DNA from: CAYHGV01 sp964356135
GTDB taxonomy: Bacteria > Hydrothermota > Tepidihabitantia > CAYHGV01
DNA: 21,851 nucleotides
Assembly: GCA_964356135.1 (NCBI GenBank)
Contig: CAYHGV010000049.1
Span: 1 to 21,851, forward strand
Direction of reading: 5' to 3'
A program made the position numbers and the translations under genes. A model generated the notes under the pieces. It had not been told where the DNA came from and did no database searches. It saw only the letters and a list, made by a program, of their open reading frames with translations. This document shows positions 8,009 through 14,551 of this stretch, piece after piece; the stretch's first letter is position 1, and each line of letters begins with the position of its first letter.

Positions 8009-8332
8009 ATGAAGTTTAACCTTAACTTCAAAATACGCATAATTATTGAACCAGACGGGAATGAGTTTCATGCTTATTGCCCTGCGCTTAAAGGATTACA
8101 TACTTGTGGAGCTACTCAAAAGGAGGCATTGCACAATGCTAAAGACGCAATTATAAGCTATTTAACTTCAACAATTAAGCATGGAGACCCAATCCCAGAA
8201 GGCATTATAAAGCGAATTGAAGTGCCTGGGAAGGCGAAAGAGCGTGTAAGCGTTACGAAACCAAGAACAGTCAAAAACCCTCAACATTCCACACGGCAAG
8301 TTGATACGGAATTCTCATTTGTTTTTGCATGA
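8009..8332 (+). CDS. hicB: HicB-family antitoxin
   Basis: The 107-aa protein starts behind GAGGAGGTAAT. The first ~70 residues match the HicB antitoxin fold: a strand with EPDGNEFHAYCPALKGLHTCG, then a helix with TQKEALHNAKDAIISYL. HicB proteins bind and block HicA and often repress their own promoter. No ribbon-helix-helix or HTH is evident here; the last ~40 residues are polar and end DTEFSFVFA, so DNA binding is uncertain. Its stop overlaps the hicA start by four bases (ATGA). Antitoxin-first order is the reverse of the classical hicA-hicB order. It is AT-rich relative to its surroundings and lies inside the island between the 210-bp repeats, consistent with acquisition as a TA cassette. 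Confidence 0.8.
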   Translation: MKFNLNFKIRIIIEPDGNEFHAYCPALKGLHTCGATQKEALHNAKDAIISYLTSTIKHGDPIPEGIIKRIEVPGKAKERVSVTKPRTVKNPQHSTRQVDTEFSFVFA

Positions 8333-8583
8333 AGTATCCTAAGCATATATGGTCTCAACTTAAAAATATATCCTGTGAAGAATTAATTTCCACTTTAGAA
8401 AACGATGGCTTTAGATTAGATACCAAAGTAGGTTCTCAACGAACATATAGACGCCCTGACGAAAGGAAAATAACGATTCATTATCACCCCCACAAAACTT
8501 ATGGGCCTAAACTGTTAAAACAATTGCTTAGCGAAATAGGGTGGACAATAGAAGACATAAAACGGTTAAAATTAGTAAAGTAA
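8329..8583 (+). CDS. hicA: HicA-family mRNA interferase toxin (divergent, lacks canonical His)
   Basis: An 84-aa protein overlapping hicB by four bases, so the pair is translationally coupled. The pattern is that of HicA/YcfA: a helix with CEELISTLENDGFRL, a strand with VGSQRTYRRPDERKITIHYHPHK, then GPKLLKQLLSEIGWTIEDIKRL. In classical HicA the GSH motif supplies the catalytic His; here it is GSQ with Gln37. The protein also has a His-rich strand end (H51, H53, H55). That could be a divergent HicA clade using another residue, or a weakened toxin. HicA normally degrades mRNA independently of the ribosome and is held off by HicB. Confidence 0.75.
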   Translation: MKYPKHIWSQLKNISCEELISTLENDGFRLDTKVGSQRTYRRPDERKITIHYHPHKTYGPKLLKQLLSEIGWTIEDIKRLKLVK

Positions 8584-8812
8584 AATTTTTGTTGGTTTTT
8601 TGAAAATCTGGCACTCTTGCAATTCTCCGCATGACCTCATCAAAAAAACACTTAAGAATGAATCTGCTGGCGTAAGAAGATTGAGACAACCGGTACAGAA
8701 AGCGTTCGAGAGCAAAATACTGGAGCACCTCATCAAAAGGTCGTCCCATTTCTTTTGCTTGATTGCTCAGGCGCTGGCGAACGGACGCAGTTACGTTTCC
8801 AATTGGATGCAC
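8528..8812 (-). pseudogene. abiEii toxin remnant (N-terminal ~54 codons only)
   Basis: Reading the minus strand from GTG 8812 (or TTG 8818, overlapping the abiEi stop), the first 54 codons match the N-terminus of AbiEii nucleotidyltransferase toxins. The stretch runs NVTASVRQRLSNQAKEMGRPF, through ALERFLYRLSQSSYASRFILK. Full proteins are about 250-300 aa and continue with the nucleotidyltransferase core, usually GALL... after FVLK. Here homology stops at about 8651; the frame drifts into unrelated codons and runs antisense to the end of hicA. The catalytic domain is therefore gone. The deletion point next to hicBA suggests loss when one TA cassette joined the other. Confidence 0.75.
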
Positions 8813-8814
8813 AG

Positions 8815-9429
8815 TCAAATTAGCATTGCAAGATACGGACGCATGATTTTCTGGACGCCGCAAATCTCGGCAAAACGGACAAGCTCATCGGTTTTCATCC
8901 GGCGTCGCTCACGGTAGAATTTCAGCGCTTCAATCGCTATATCGAGACCTATTTTATTTCGATACTTGAAACAATCAGCCAGCGTCTTCTCGATACTGTA
9001 AATACGGACCGGAACCCCGTCTATTTTGTGCGTTTCAACCCCAGCATTGTATGACTCACCGGTAAACCAAAATATTCGGATCGGTGGACGGCATATCCTG
9101 GGGGTTTCCGCACCGCGTTTGAGAGCAAGATACACCTCGTGAGGTACTTGTGTCGTGATTTCGTGGAAGGCGAGGGCGGATATCAGGCATATTACGCCTC
9201 TGGGAACCTTCATGGCAACCGGGACAAAATCTGGATTACCGAGCGGAGGAAGATCCGCAAGGCGATACAGCCCCCGATCGAGCCGTTCGACAACTCCGCT
9301 ATCACGCATTTCATAGAGCGTCCGGGGATGGATACCGGCTTTGAACGCATCCCGCGATCTCAGAATACCACCGCGCCGACGAAAGAGGTCATACGCCTGC
9401 TTGATCCTGTTTTCTTCAAGAGGTTTCAT
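8815..9429 (-). CDS. abiEi: AbiEi-family antitoxin / transcriptional regulator
   Basis: The protein is 204 aa from ATG 9429, chosen because it follows AGAGGCGAGCAA. A start at 9459 would place the N-terminus inside the operator. The N-terminal ~60 residues form a winged helix-turn-helix (GGILRSRDAFKAGIHPRTLY... LDRGLYRL). The C-terminal part (ISALAFHEITTQVPHEVYL... SIEKTLADCFKYRNKIGLDIAIEAL) is the AbiEi antitoxin domain. AbiEi proteins neutralise the AbiEii nucleotidyltransferase of type IV TA/abortive-infection systems and repress their own promoter at inverted repeats. The toxin gene downstream is truncated, so this is an orphan antitoxin. An inverted repeat overlapping a good promoter lies just upstream. 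Confidence 0.8.
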   Translation of the reverse strand: MKPLEENRIKQAYDLFRRRGGILRSRDAFKAGIHPRTLYEMRDSGVVERLDRGLYRLADLPPLGNPDFVPVAMKVPRGVICLISALAFHEITTQVPHEVYLALKRGAETPRICRPPIRIFWFTGESYNAGVETHKIDGVPVRIYSIEKTLADCFKYRNKIGLDIAIEALKFYRERRRMKTDELVRFAEICGVQKIMRPYLAMLI

Positions 9430-9447
9430 TTGCTCGCCTCTGGATGA

Positions 9448-9481
9448 AATTACCAGCATTTATCATCATTTGCTGGTAATT
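9448..9481. promoter_or_regulatory. inverted-repeat operator upstream of abiEi
   Basis: Perfect 11-bp arms, AATTACCAGCA (9448-9458) and TGCTGGTAATT (9471-9481), are separated by 12 bp. The distal arm overlaps the -10 of the minus-strand promoter. This is the position expected for autorepression by AbiEi. Confidence 0.65.
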
Positions 9482-9506
9482 CTATCCATAGCATTAGACT
9501 TGTCAT
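9479..9506 (-). promoter_or_regulatory. putative abiEi promoter
   Basis: On the minus strand ATGACA (9506-9501), a 16-bp spacer and TAGAAT (9484-9479), about 50 bp before ATG 9429. The -10 lies across the end of the inverted repeat. Confidence 0.55.
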
Positions 9507-9535
9507 GCTGTATCTTTCGAGGACTCTGAAAAATT

Positions 9536-9696
9536 AACCACAGAGGGCACTGAGAAAAAATTTGAGCTCACCAAGAATTAAAAGTCCAATAAAATCAATC
9601 CACCACACTGTATGGCGGATTTTCTCTATGTTCAGTTCGGCTTACTCACTGGACACTTCGTGTTTCTTTATTGAATACTCAGTGGTCTCTGTGGTG
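9536..9696. repeat. ~160-bp intergenic repeat element with inverted ends
   Basis: It begins AACCACAGAGGGCACTGAG and ends with the near-complement CTCAGTGGTCTCTGTGG, 16 of 18 bases matching. A hairpin AATCCACCA-N7-TGGCGGATT lies inside at 9597-9621. No ORF and no target duplication were seen. It belongs to the repeat family found later in the window and sits inside the TA island. Confidence 0.6.
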
Positions 9697-9746
9697 TAAG
9701 ACTTTTTAATGACGCCTTACGCTTGACCCGAGACGCTTCCCAGCCC

Positions 9747-9775
9747 TTGACAATTCCCAAATACGACTTAAATAT
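9747..9775 (+). promoter_or_regulatory. putative promoter of Tat mini-gene copy B and SPFH gene
   Basis: TTGACA at 9747-9752, a 17-bp spacer and AAATAT at 9770-9775 (TTAAAT is an alternative with 15 bp). The transcript would start close to the ATG at 9782. Confidence 0.45.
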
Positions 9776-9781
9776 ACAACA

Positions 9782-9925
9782 ATGAAGAAACAACAAAAGA
9801 AGCTCAGCCGGCGGGAGTTTTTAACCACCCTGGCAGCAAGTCCAGCCCTGTGGCTTTTACCGGCTAAAAAGACTCACGGCGCGACTCTGCGCAAAAACAT
9901 CTTTAAGAAAAGCCCGGCCGGGTAA
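9782..9925 (+). CDS. 47-aa Tat-signal mini-protein, copy B
   Basis: It differs from copy A only in residues 3-5 (MKKQQKK against MKSPKKK); SRREFL, the hydrophobic core and the basic tail are identical. It ends 10 bp before the ATG of the SPFH gene, and the AAGGAGG between them serves that gene. Co-transcription with the SPFH gene is likely. The peptide could be a Tat-targeted small membrane protein or a relic; no mature domain follows. There is no Shine-Dalgarno sequence before this ATG. Confidence 0.55.
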   Translation: MKKQQKKLSRREFLTTLAASPALWLLPAKKTHGATLRKNIFKKSPAG

Positions 9926-9935
9926 GGAGGAATAG

Positions 9936-10883
9936 ATGATTACCATTTTACTCTTTATATTATTCGTTTTAATTGTCGGAGTCTTAATCTTTCGGTTCGG
10001 ATTTAAGTCCGGTATCATGCCCAAGGGCAGCGAGATAATCCGACTGCGCAATCTGTCGTATCCCAAGACCGCCGGTATCATCATCGGTGCCATTCTCTTT
10101 ATCATCCTCGTGCCCGCCGCAGTCAAAATTGTTCCCGTCGGCCATGCCCTGGTGATCTTCAACGTTATTAATAAACGCTACTATGTCTCGCGGGAGGGCA
10201 TAAACTATATTCCACCCATCATCAACCGGACGGCAATGTATGATTTGCGCCGTCAGGAATATACGATGTCGACGAAAGCGGAAGAGCGGCGGAGAGCGGA
10301 CGAGGATGCACTCTGGGCGCCGACCTCGGAAGGCTTACGGGTCGGACTCGATATTACCTCCTGGTATCGGTTAGACCCTCAACGGGTAGGTGAAATCCAC
10401 CAGCGCATCGGACCGGACTTTGAAGAAAAGGTCATCCGACCGGCAATCCGCTCCACGGTCCGGATGGTCGTGTCCAGCTATCCGGTAATGGAGGTCTATT
10501 CGGGCAAACGGGAGGAGATCCAGCAGATGATCAACCAGCGGGTAAAAGAGATCATTGAGAAAGACGGCTTCATCCTCGACGGCATCTTTTTGCGCAATGT
10601 GAGCTTTACCGACGAGTTTGCCAAAGCGGTGGAGCAGAAACAAGTTGTCCAGCAGCAGGCAGAACAGATGAAGTACACGTTAGAGAAAGAGCAGTTGGAA
10701 GCAGAGCGTAAGGCAATCGAGGCCCAGGGCAAGGCAAAGGCAATTGAAATTGTCTCGTCCCAGCTCCGGCTCAATCCTCTGTATATAAAGTATCTCTATG
10801 TGGATAAGTTGGCTGACGATGTGAAGGTCATCATCTCCGACCAGCCCACCCTGATGGACTTGAAAGGACTTCTGGAAAAATAG
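9936..10883 (+). CDS. SPFH/band-7 (prohibitin-like) membrane protein
   Basis: The protein is 315 aa behind AAGGAGGAATAG. Two N-terminal hydrophobic segments (about 2-22 and 46-66) anchor it. The SPFH domain follows, with VPVGHALVIFNVINKRYYVSREG, a region with YRLDP, and a RPAIRSTVRMVVSSYPVMEVY segment typical of prohibitin-type proteins. A long charged coiled coil (about 232-275, rich in Q, E, K and A) precedes the C-terminus. Such proteins form ring-like membrane scaffolds; HflK/HflC and mitochondrial prohibitins restrain FtsH-type AAA proteases. The AAA+ gene at 6193 was probably a near neighbour before the island arrived, which makes an AAA-SPFH functional link plausible but unproven. Confidence 0.85.
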   Translation: MITILLFILFVLIVGVLIFRFGFKSGIMPKGSEIIRLRNLSYPKTAGIIIGAILFIILVPAAVKIVPVGHALVIFNVINKRYYVSREGINYIPPIINRTAMYDLRRQEYTMSTKAEERRRADEDALWAPTSEGLRVGLDITSWYRLDPQRVGEIHQRIGPDFEEKVIRPAIRSTVRMVVSSYPVMEVYSGKREEIQQMINQRVKEIIEKDGFILDGIFLRNVSFTDEFAKAVEQKQVVQQQAEQMKYTLEKEQLEAERKAIEAQGKAKAIEIVSSQLRLNPLYIKYLYVDKLADDVKVIISDQPTLMDLKGLLEK

Positions 10884-10949
10884 ATCCACTGATGAGTCCT
10901 GGTGGGCACAGATCGCGAACGAGCATCCTTACTAAACTAAGGAGGAATA

Positions 10950-11114
10950 ATGGAAAAATGGCAGTGCACAGTCTGTGGTTATGTCTACGACTCCGCGAAA
11001 GGCGACCCTGAGCACGACATCAATCCGGGCACTTCGTTTGATAAAGTACCCGACGATTGGGTCTGCCCGGAATGTGGCGCCGCAAAAGACATGTTCGAAA
11101 AGGTAGAAGAGTAG
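10950..11114 (+). CDS. rubredoxin
   Basis: A 54-aa protein after AAGGAGGAATA. It has the classical iron site C6-X2-C9 (CTVCGYVYD) and C39-X2-C42 (CPECG) with conserved aromatic residues Y11, Y13, F30, W37 and F49, plus D-P-E and N-P-G-T segments typical of the family. It carries one electron in the cytoplasm, usually to rubrerythrin-type peroxidases or flavodiiron proteins. A likely reductase of the NROR type is encoded at 17815 and a ferritin-like diiron protein at 13250, so an oxygen/peroxide-detoxifying chain can be assembled from this window. It is 66 bp downstream of the SPFH gene and may be read with it. Confidence 0.95.
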   Translation: MEKWQCTVCGYVYDSAKGDPEHDINPGTSFDKVPDDWVCPECGAAKDMFEKVEE

Positions 11115-11148
11115 GAGACTTATCACCATCCCCGTAACTCAGCGTCAA

Positions 11149-11186
11149 TCCGCCAAGGTGTGTGGCGGACCGTGTCTATCCGTGTT
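11149..11186. repeat. hairpin and short repeat element abutting the nitroreductase start
   Basis: TCCGCCA (11149-11155), a 7-base loop, and TGGCGGA (11163-11169), followed by CCGTGTCTATCCGTG. The latter is the reverse complement of the CACGGATA...ACACGG repeat. It reaches the base before the ATG at 11187. Confidence 0.6.
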
Positions 11187-11855
11187 ATGAAAGTAATTGA
11201 AGGGATAATTACACGAAAGAGTATTCGCGCTTTCAAACCGAAGCCGGTTTCCAAAAACCTGTTACAGAAGATAATAACTGCTGCTCGCCAGAGTCCATCC
11301 TATACCAATACCCAGCCCTGGGAAGTAGCGATCGTCACCGGCAAGAAACGGGAGGAGCTGGGTCGAGTTCTCTCCGAACTGGCAGCGGCTGAAGCTAAAA
11401 CCAATCCCGATATTATAAAACCAGCGGACTGGCCGCAGGAGTTAGCCGAACGGCGCACGAAGCATGCAGAAAAAAGATTTCAAGCATTGGGCATCCACCG
11501 AGATGATAAAGACCAAAAAAGGGCTATGAGACTCGCCAATTTTCAATTTTATGGTGCGCCCTGCATCATCTTTCTCTGCCAGGACCGTTCCTTGACCCCG
11601 TATTCAATTTTCGATTTAGGAATGTTTGCCCAGACCCTGATGCTCGCCGCTCACAGCTTTGGCTTAGGAACCTGCGCCCAAGCCTCGATTGTCGACTATC
11701 CCGATGCTATTCGTAAGTGTTTGGACATTCCCGATTCGAAACGGATTGTCTTAGGAATTGCTCTCGGCTACCCGGACCCGGATGCAAAAATCAACGCCTA
11801 CCAGAGCGATAGGGTAGAGCTGGAGGAATTCACCCGTTGGTTCGGTTTTGAATAA
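11187..11855 (+). CDS. nitroreductase-family FMN oxidoreductase
   Basis: The 222-aa product from ATG 11187 opens with IEGIITRKSIRAFKPKPV, the usual RxSxRxF start of the nitroreductase fold. AARQSPSYTNTQPWEVAIV (FMN-binding region) follows, and near the C-terminus come LAAHSFGLGTCAQA and the IVLGIALGYPDPDA segment. It should be a homodimeric NAD(P)H-dependent FMN enzyme; the physiological substrate cannot be told. The frame extends to a GTG at 11160, but that part is repeat sequence, so I prefer ATG 11187. No Shine-Dalgarno sequence precedes it; the repeat element directly touches the start codon. Confidence 0.85.
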   Translation: MKVIEGIITRKSIRAFKPKPVSKNLLQKIITAARQSPSYTNTQPWEVAIVTGKKREELGRVLSELAAAEAKTNPDIIKPADWPQELAERRTKHAEKRFQALGIHRDDKDQKRAMRLANFQFYGAPCIIFLCQDRSLTPYSIFDLGMFAQTLMLAAHSFGLGTCAQASIVDYPDAIRKCLDIPDSKRIVLGIALGYPDPDAKINAYQSDRVELEEFTRWFGFE

Positions 11856-11870
11856 AACCTTAAATATTCT

Positions 11871-12270
11871 AACCACAGATGGCGCCTCGAAACGAGGCGA
11901 ACACGGATAAAGAATCAACCACGGAAGACACAAAAGACACTGAAGGTGTGAGCAGTGGAGAGTAAGGAGCGGAGGAGCAGAGGAGAAAAATAAAGAATTT
12001 ACCACGAATTAATTATACCACAGATGAACACGGATAAACACAGCGAAAGATTAAACCCCAGATGGACACAGATTTATTCAACCACTGAAGACACGGAAGA
12101 CACTGAAAATGAAATATTTGATGCGCAGCATAGATTGAGCGAAGCGAAATCAACCACAGATGGCGCCTCGAAACGAGGCGAACACGGATATATTCAACCA
12201 CTGAAGACACGGAAGAAAGCGAGTAAAAATTTATTGGTTTTTCGGTGAACTCAGTGTATTCCGTGGTTAA
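11871..12270. repeat. 400-bp intergenic repeat cluster upstream of nth
   Basis: The gap is filled with AACCACAGATG...AACACGGATA and CCACTGAAGACACGGAAGACACTGAAA units. An exact 39-bp unit occurs at 11871-11909 and 12152-12190; it contains the hairpin CGCCTCG-AAA-CGAGGCG. A 57-bp unit at 11969-12025 recurs at 13019-13075 beyond nth. The cluster ends with the inverted motif TTCCGTGGTTAAT. The apparent 74-codon frame at 12024 is repeat sequence, not a gene. Confidence 0.8.
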
Positions 12271-12290
12271 TCATTTTTTTGAATGAAATC

Positions 12291-12947
12291 ATGAACGATA
12301 AAAAAATTCATCCGGTTGTTGCCATTCTCAGGAAAGAAGTTAAGAAATGGAATGCTCCGATCGTGGAGTTGATAGCCGAAAAATCTCGCGACCCCTATCA
12401 AGTTCTAATCGGTTGTATCCTCAGCCTGCGCACCCAGGACCAGACCACTGTCCGGGCATCGAAACGGCTCTTTAGGTTAGCCCGAACCCCACAGGCGATG
12501 CTCAGGCTTAAACCGAAGACAATCGAAACGGCAATCTATCCGGTCGGTTTCTACCGGAATAAGGCGAAAACAATTCTCGGTCTTTCCCATGAGCTCATTA
12601 CAAAATACAAATCTCAGGTGCCGGCGACGATAACTGAACTGCTTACCTTGAAAGGAGTGGGACGTAAAACCGCCAACATCGTTATCAACCGCGGCTTCGG
12701 CAAGCCGAGCATTGCGGTTGATACCCACGTCCACCGGATTACCAACCGTTGGGGCTATGTCCGGACCACAACTCCGGAAAAGACCGAGTTTGCCCTTCGG
12801 GCGAAACTGCCCAAAAAATACTGGCACGATTTTAACTATCTTTTAGTTGCCTTCGGTCAATCCCTCTGCCGCCCGATTTCACCCCGTTGCAGCCAGTGCC
12901 CGGTTGCCAGGTTCTGCGACCGGGTCGGCGTTTCCACAAGCCGATAA
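12291..12947 (+). CDS. nth: endonuclease III (DNA glycosylase/AP lyase)
   Basis: A 218-aa base-excision-repair enzyme that removes oxidised pyrimidines and nicks the abasic site. The helix-hairpin-helix is LTLKGVGRKTANIV with catalytic Lys126. The catalytic Asp is D144 in IAVDTHVHR. The C-terminal [4Fe-4S] loop is C193-X6-C200-X2-C203-X5-C209, complete. I chose ATG 12291 over the in-frame TTG at 12279. No Shine-Dalgarno sequence is visible in the AT-rich bases before it. The gene stands alone between two repeat clusters, and its TAA stop is formed at the first bases of the downstream cluster (TAACCACGGATAAC). Confidence 0.93.
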   Translation: MNDKKIHPVVAILRKEVKKWNAPIVELIAEKSRDPYQVLIGCILSLRTQDQTTVRASKRLFRLARTPQAMLRLKPKTIETAIYPVGFYRNKAKTILGLSHELITKYKSQVPATITELLTLKGVGRKTANIVINRGFGKPSIAVDTHVHRITNRWGYVRTTTPEKTEFALRAKLPKKYWHDFNYLLVAFGQSLCRPISPRCSQCPVARFCDRVGVSTSR

Positions 12948-13169
12948 CCACGGATAACTTGGGAAAAATTTCAACCACTGAAGACACTGAAGATACGAAA
13001 AGAGTGAGAAGCAACGGCGCGGAGGAGCAGGGGAGAAAAATAAAGAATTGACCACGAATTAATTAAACCACAGACGAGTATATAACCACCTAACCGTCAC
13101 GATGTTTGGTGAACACGAAACGAAAAATATATTTAAATATTCTGTGTCTTCCGTGTTTTCCGTGGTTAG
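12946..13169. repeat. ~224-bp intergenic repeat cluster downstream of nth
   Basis: It starts AACCACGGATAAC within the nth stop codon. CAACCACTGAAGACACTGAAG follows in shortened form, then the second copy of the 57-bp unit (13019-13075, four mismatches to 11969-12025). It ends with CCGTGTTTTCCGTGGTTAG, the inverted form of its own left end. No ORF. Confidence 0.75.
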
Positions 13170-13194
13170 AATTATTTATCGCTTTTCCCGCTTC

Positions 13195-13223
13195 TTGACA
13201 GCGGTAATTTCCTTACATAAACT
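13195..13223 (+). promoter_or_regulatory. promoter of the ferritin-like gene
   Basis: TTGACA at 13195-13200, a 17-bp spacer and TAAACT at 13218-13223, followed by a short leader and TAAGGAGGTCATT before ATG 13250. It starts just after the repeat cluster and probably drives 13250-15937. Confidence 0.7.
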
Positions 13224-13249
13224 ACGGTCGTGAATCTAAGGAGGTCATT

Positions 13250-13753
13250 ATGAAGAAGAGAAAAGTAATAAAAAAGAAGGCAAAAACTTCAGCCGCCTTC
13301 GACGCTATTAAAATGGCAATGGTTGCCGAGATAAAGGCTCAAAAGCTCTATGCCCAGGCGGCAAGCAAAACAACCAACCTGGAAGCACGGGAGATGTTTA
13401 AGCAATTAGCCGATTTTGAGCAGGGCCACTATAATCGATTAAAGGAACTCCTCGCTTCGCTCTCCAAAAAGAAACTCTACACCACCTATGAAGGCAGGGA
13501 CTTCGATTATAAAATAAAAAGCGAAGTTGCGGGACCGGTCGAACAGAACAAAGAGGACATGCTCGACATTCTGATTATGGCAATCGGCGCCGAGCGCGAT
13601 GCCGAAAAACACTACACCCATCTTGCGCAGAAGACCAAAGACGCCGCGGGCAAGCAGATGTTCGAACGGCTCGCATTCGAAGAAAACACCCACTACCGCA
13701 TTCTCAGCGATGAATTCTATCTGTTAAATAACAAGGGCAGATGGGGAGACTGA
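13250..13753 (+). CDS. ferritin-like diiron (rubrerythrin-domain) protein
   Basis: 167 aa after a strong promoter and AAGGAGG. A basic N-terminal tail (MKKRKVIKKKAK) precedes a four-helix bundle. The iron ligands appear in pairs: E27 in AEIKAQKLY, E57-X2-H60 in FEQGHYNRL, E115 in GAERDAEKHY and E145-X2-H148 in EENTHYRIL. No rubredoxin-like Cys4 domain is attached, unlike classical rubrerythrin, so electrons would come from a separate rubredoxin such as the one at 10950. The likely role is peroxide reduction or iron handling. It is followed after 44 bp by a metal exporter-like gene, which fits a metal/oxidative-stress operon. Confidence 0.85.
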   Translation: MKKRKVIKKKAKTSAAFDAIKMAMVAEIKAQKLYAQAASKTTNLEAREMFKQLADFEQGHYNRLKELLASLSKKKLYTTYEGRDFDYKIKSEVAGPVEQNKEDMLDILIMAIGAERDAEKHYTHLAQKTKDAAGKQMFERLAFEENTHYRILSDEFYLLNNKGRWGD

Positions 13754-13797
13754 AAATAAAATCCCCATGGTGGTAACCGAGACCTGAAGGAGCAACG

Positions 13798-14511
13798 GTG
13801 ACTAAAGAACTATCGATCCTTTTGACTGCAGCCGCTTCGATCGGGTTTATCCACACCGTGCTGGGACCGGACCACTACGTTCCCTTTATTATGATTGCCC
13901 GGGCACGAAAATGGTCGCTCATCAAAACCGGTTGGGTAACTTTTTTATGCGGTCTCGGTCATATCGGCAGCTCGGTTCTCTTAGGACTGGTTGGTATCGC
14001 CTTCGGTGTTGCCTTGAATAAATTGAAGTTCCTCGAATCGCTGCGCGGTGAAATTGCCGCCTGGCTGTTCATCGCCTTCGGACTGGTCTATTTCATCTGG
14101 GGGGTACGCCGGGCAATACGGAATCGACCTCACCAGCACTGGCATACCCATGGAAACGAAGGCAGCCACCTGCACTCCCATACTCATACCGATGAGCATC
14201 TTCACGTTCATGAAAAAGGGGGTTCTCCCAATATTACTCCCTGGGTCCTTTTCACCATTTTTGTTTTCGGACCATGCGAACCGTTGATCCCGCTCCTGAT
14301 GTATCCGGCGGCAAAAAGCAGCTTTTTCGGATTGGCGCTGGTAACCGGCATCTTCGGCGGAGTGACAATCCTGACGATGCTCGCCGTTGTCCTCGTCGCT
14401 TCTCTGGGGGTAAATCTATTACCAATTGGACGATTGGAACGGTACACCCATGCCATCGCCGGAGCAACGATCCTACTCTGCGGAGTGGCGATTAAATTTC
14501 TGGGGTTGTAA
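13798..14511 (+). CDS. NicO/RcnA-like (or TauE/SafE-related) metal transporter with His-rich loop
   Basis: 237 aa from GTG behind GAAGGAGCAAC. About six membrane helices are seen. The first carries IHTVLGPDHYVPF, the H-X4-DH motif of nickel/cobalt transport proteins; a later helix has FGPCEPLIPLLMYP. Between helices three and four a loop (112-138) contains 11 His in 27 residues (HQHWHTHG, HLHSHTHTDEHLHVHE), a typical metal-binding loop of Ni/Co exporters. It should move divalent metal across the inner membrane; direction and metal are not certain. It lies 44 bp after the diiron protein and 40 bp before lpd, in one probable operon. Confidence 0.75.
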   Translation: MTKELSILLTAAASIGFIHTVLGPDHYVPFIMIARARKWSLIKTGWVTFLCGLGHIGSSVLLGLVGIAFGVALNKLKFLESLRGEIAAWLFIAFGLVYFIWGVRRAIRNRPHQHWHTHGNEGSHLHSHTHTDEHLHVHEKGGSPNITPWVLFTIFVFGPCEPLIPLLMYPAAKSSFFGLALVTGIFGGVTILTMLAVVLVASLGVNLLPIGRLERYTHAIAGATILLCGVAIKFLGL

Positions 14512-14551
14512 AACAAAAGAGTCGGCGCAAACTGATTGAAGGAGGAAATAC

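Larger units (their letters stand above)
9741..9950 (+). repeat. 210-bp direct repeat, copy B (right border of the TA island)
   Basis: Ungapped match to 7645-7854. This copy is joined to the intact SPFH gene, so it is probably the original downstream half of the locus. The stretch between the copies (7855-9740) holds hicBA, the abiE genes and one repeat element. Confidence 0.9.

Noticed and set aside
9139..9447. Plus-strand ORFs opposite abiEi
   Set aside because: They are antisense shadows; the minus frame has clear AbiEi domains, ribosome site, promoter and operator.
10889..10920. CTGATGAG followed by GCGAACGAG after the SPFH gene, resembling a hammerhead ribozyme core
   Set aside because: The second core box GAAA is absent and no proper stems I-III can be drawn; chance match.
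12024..12248. 74-codon ORF before nth
   Set aside because: It consists wholly of the CCACAGATG/ACACGGATA repeat units and has no ribosome site.
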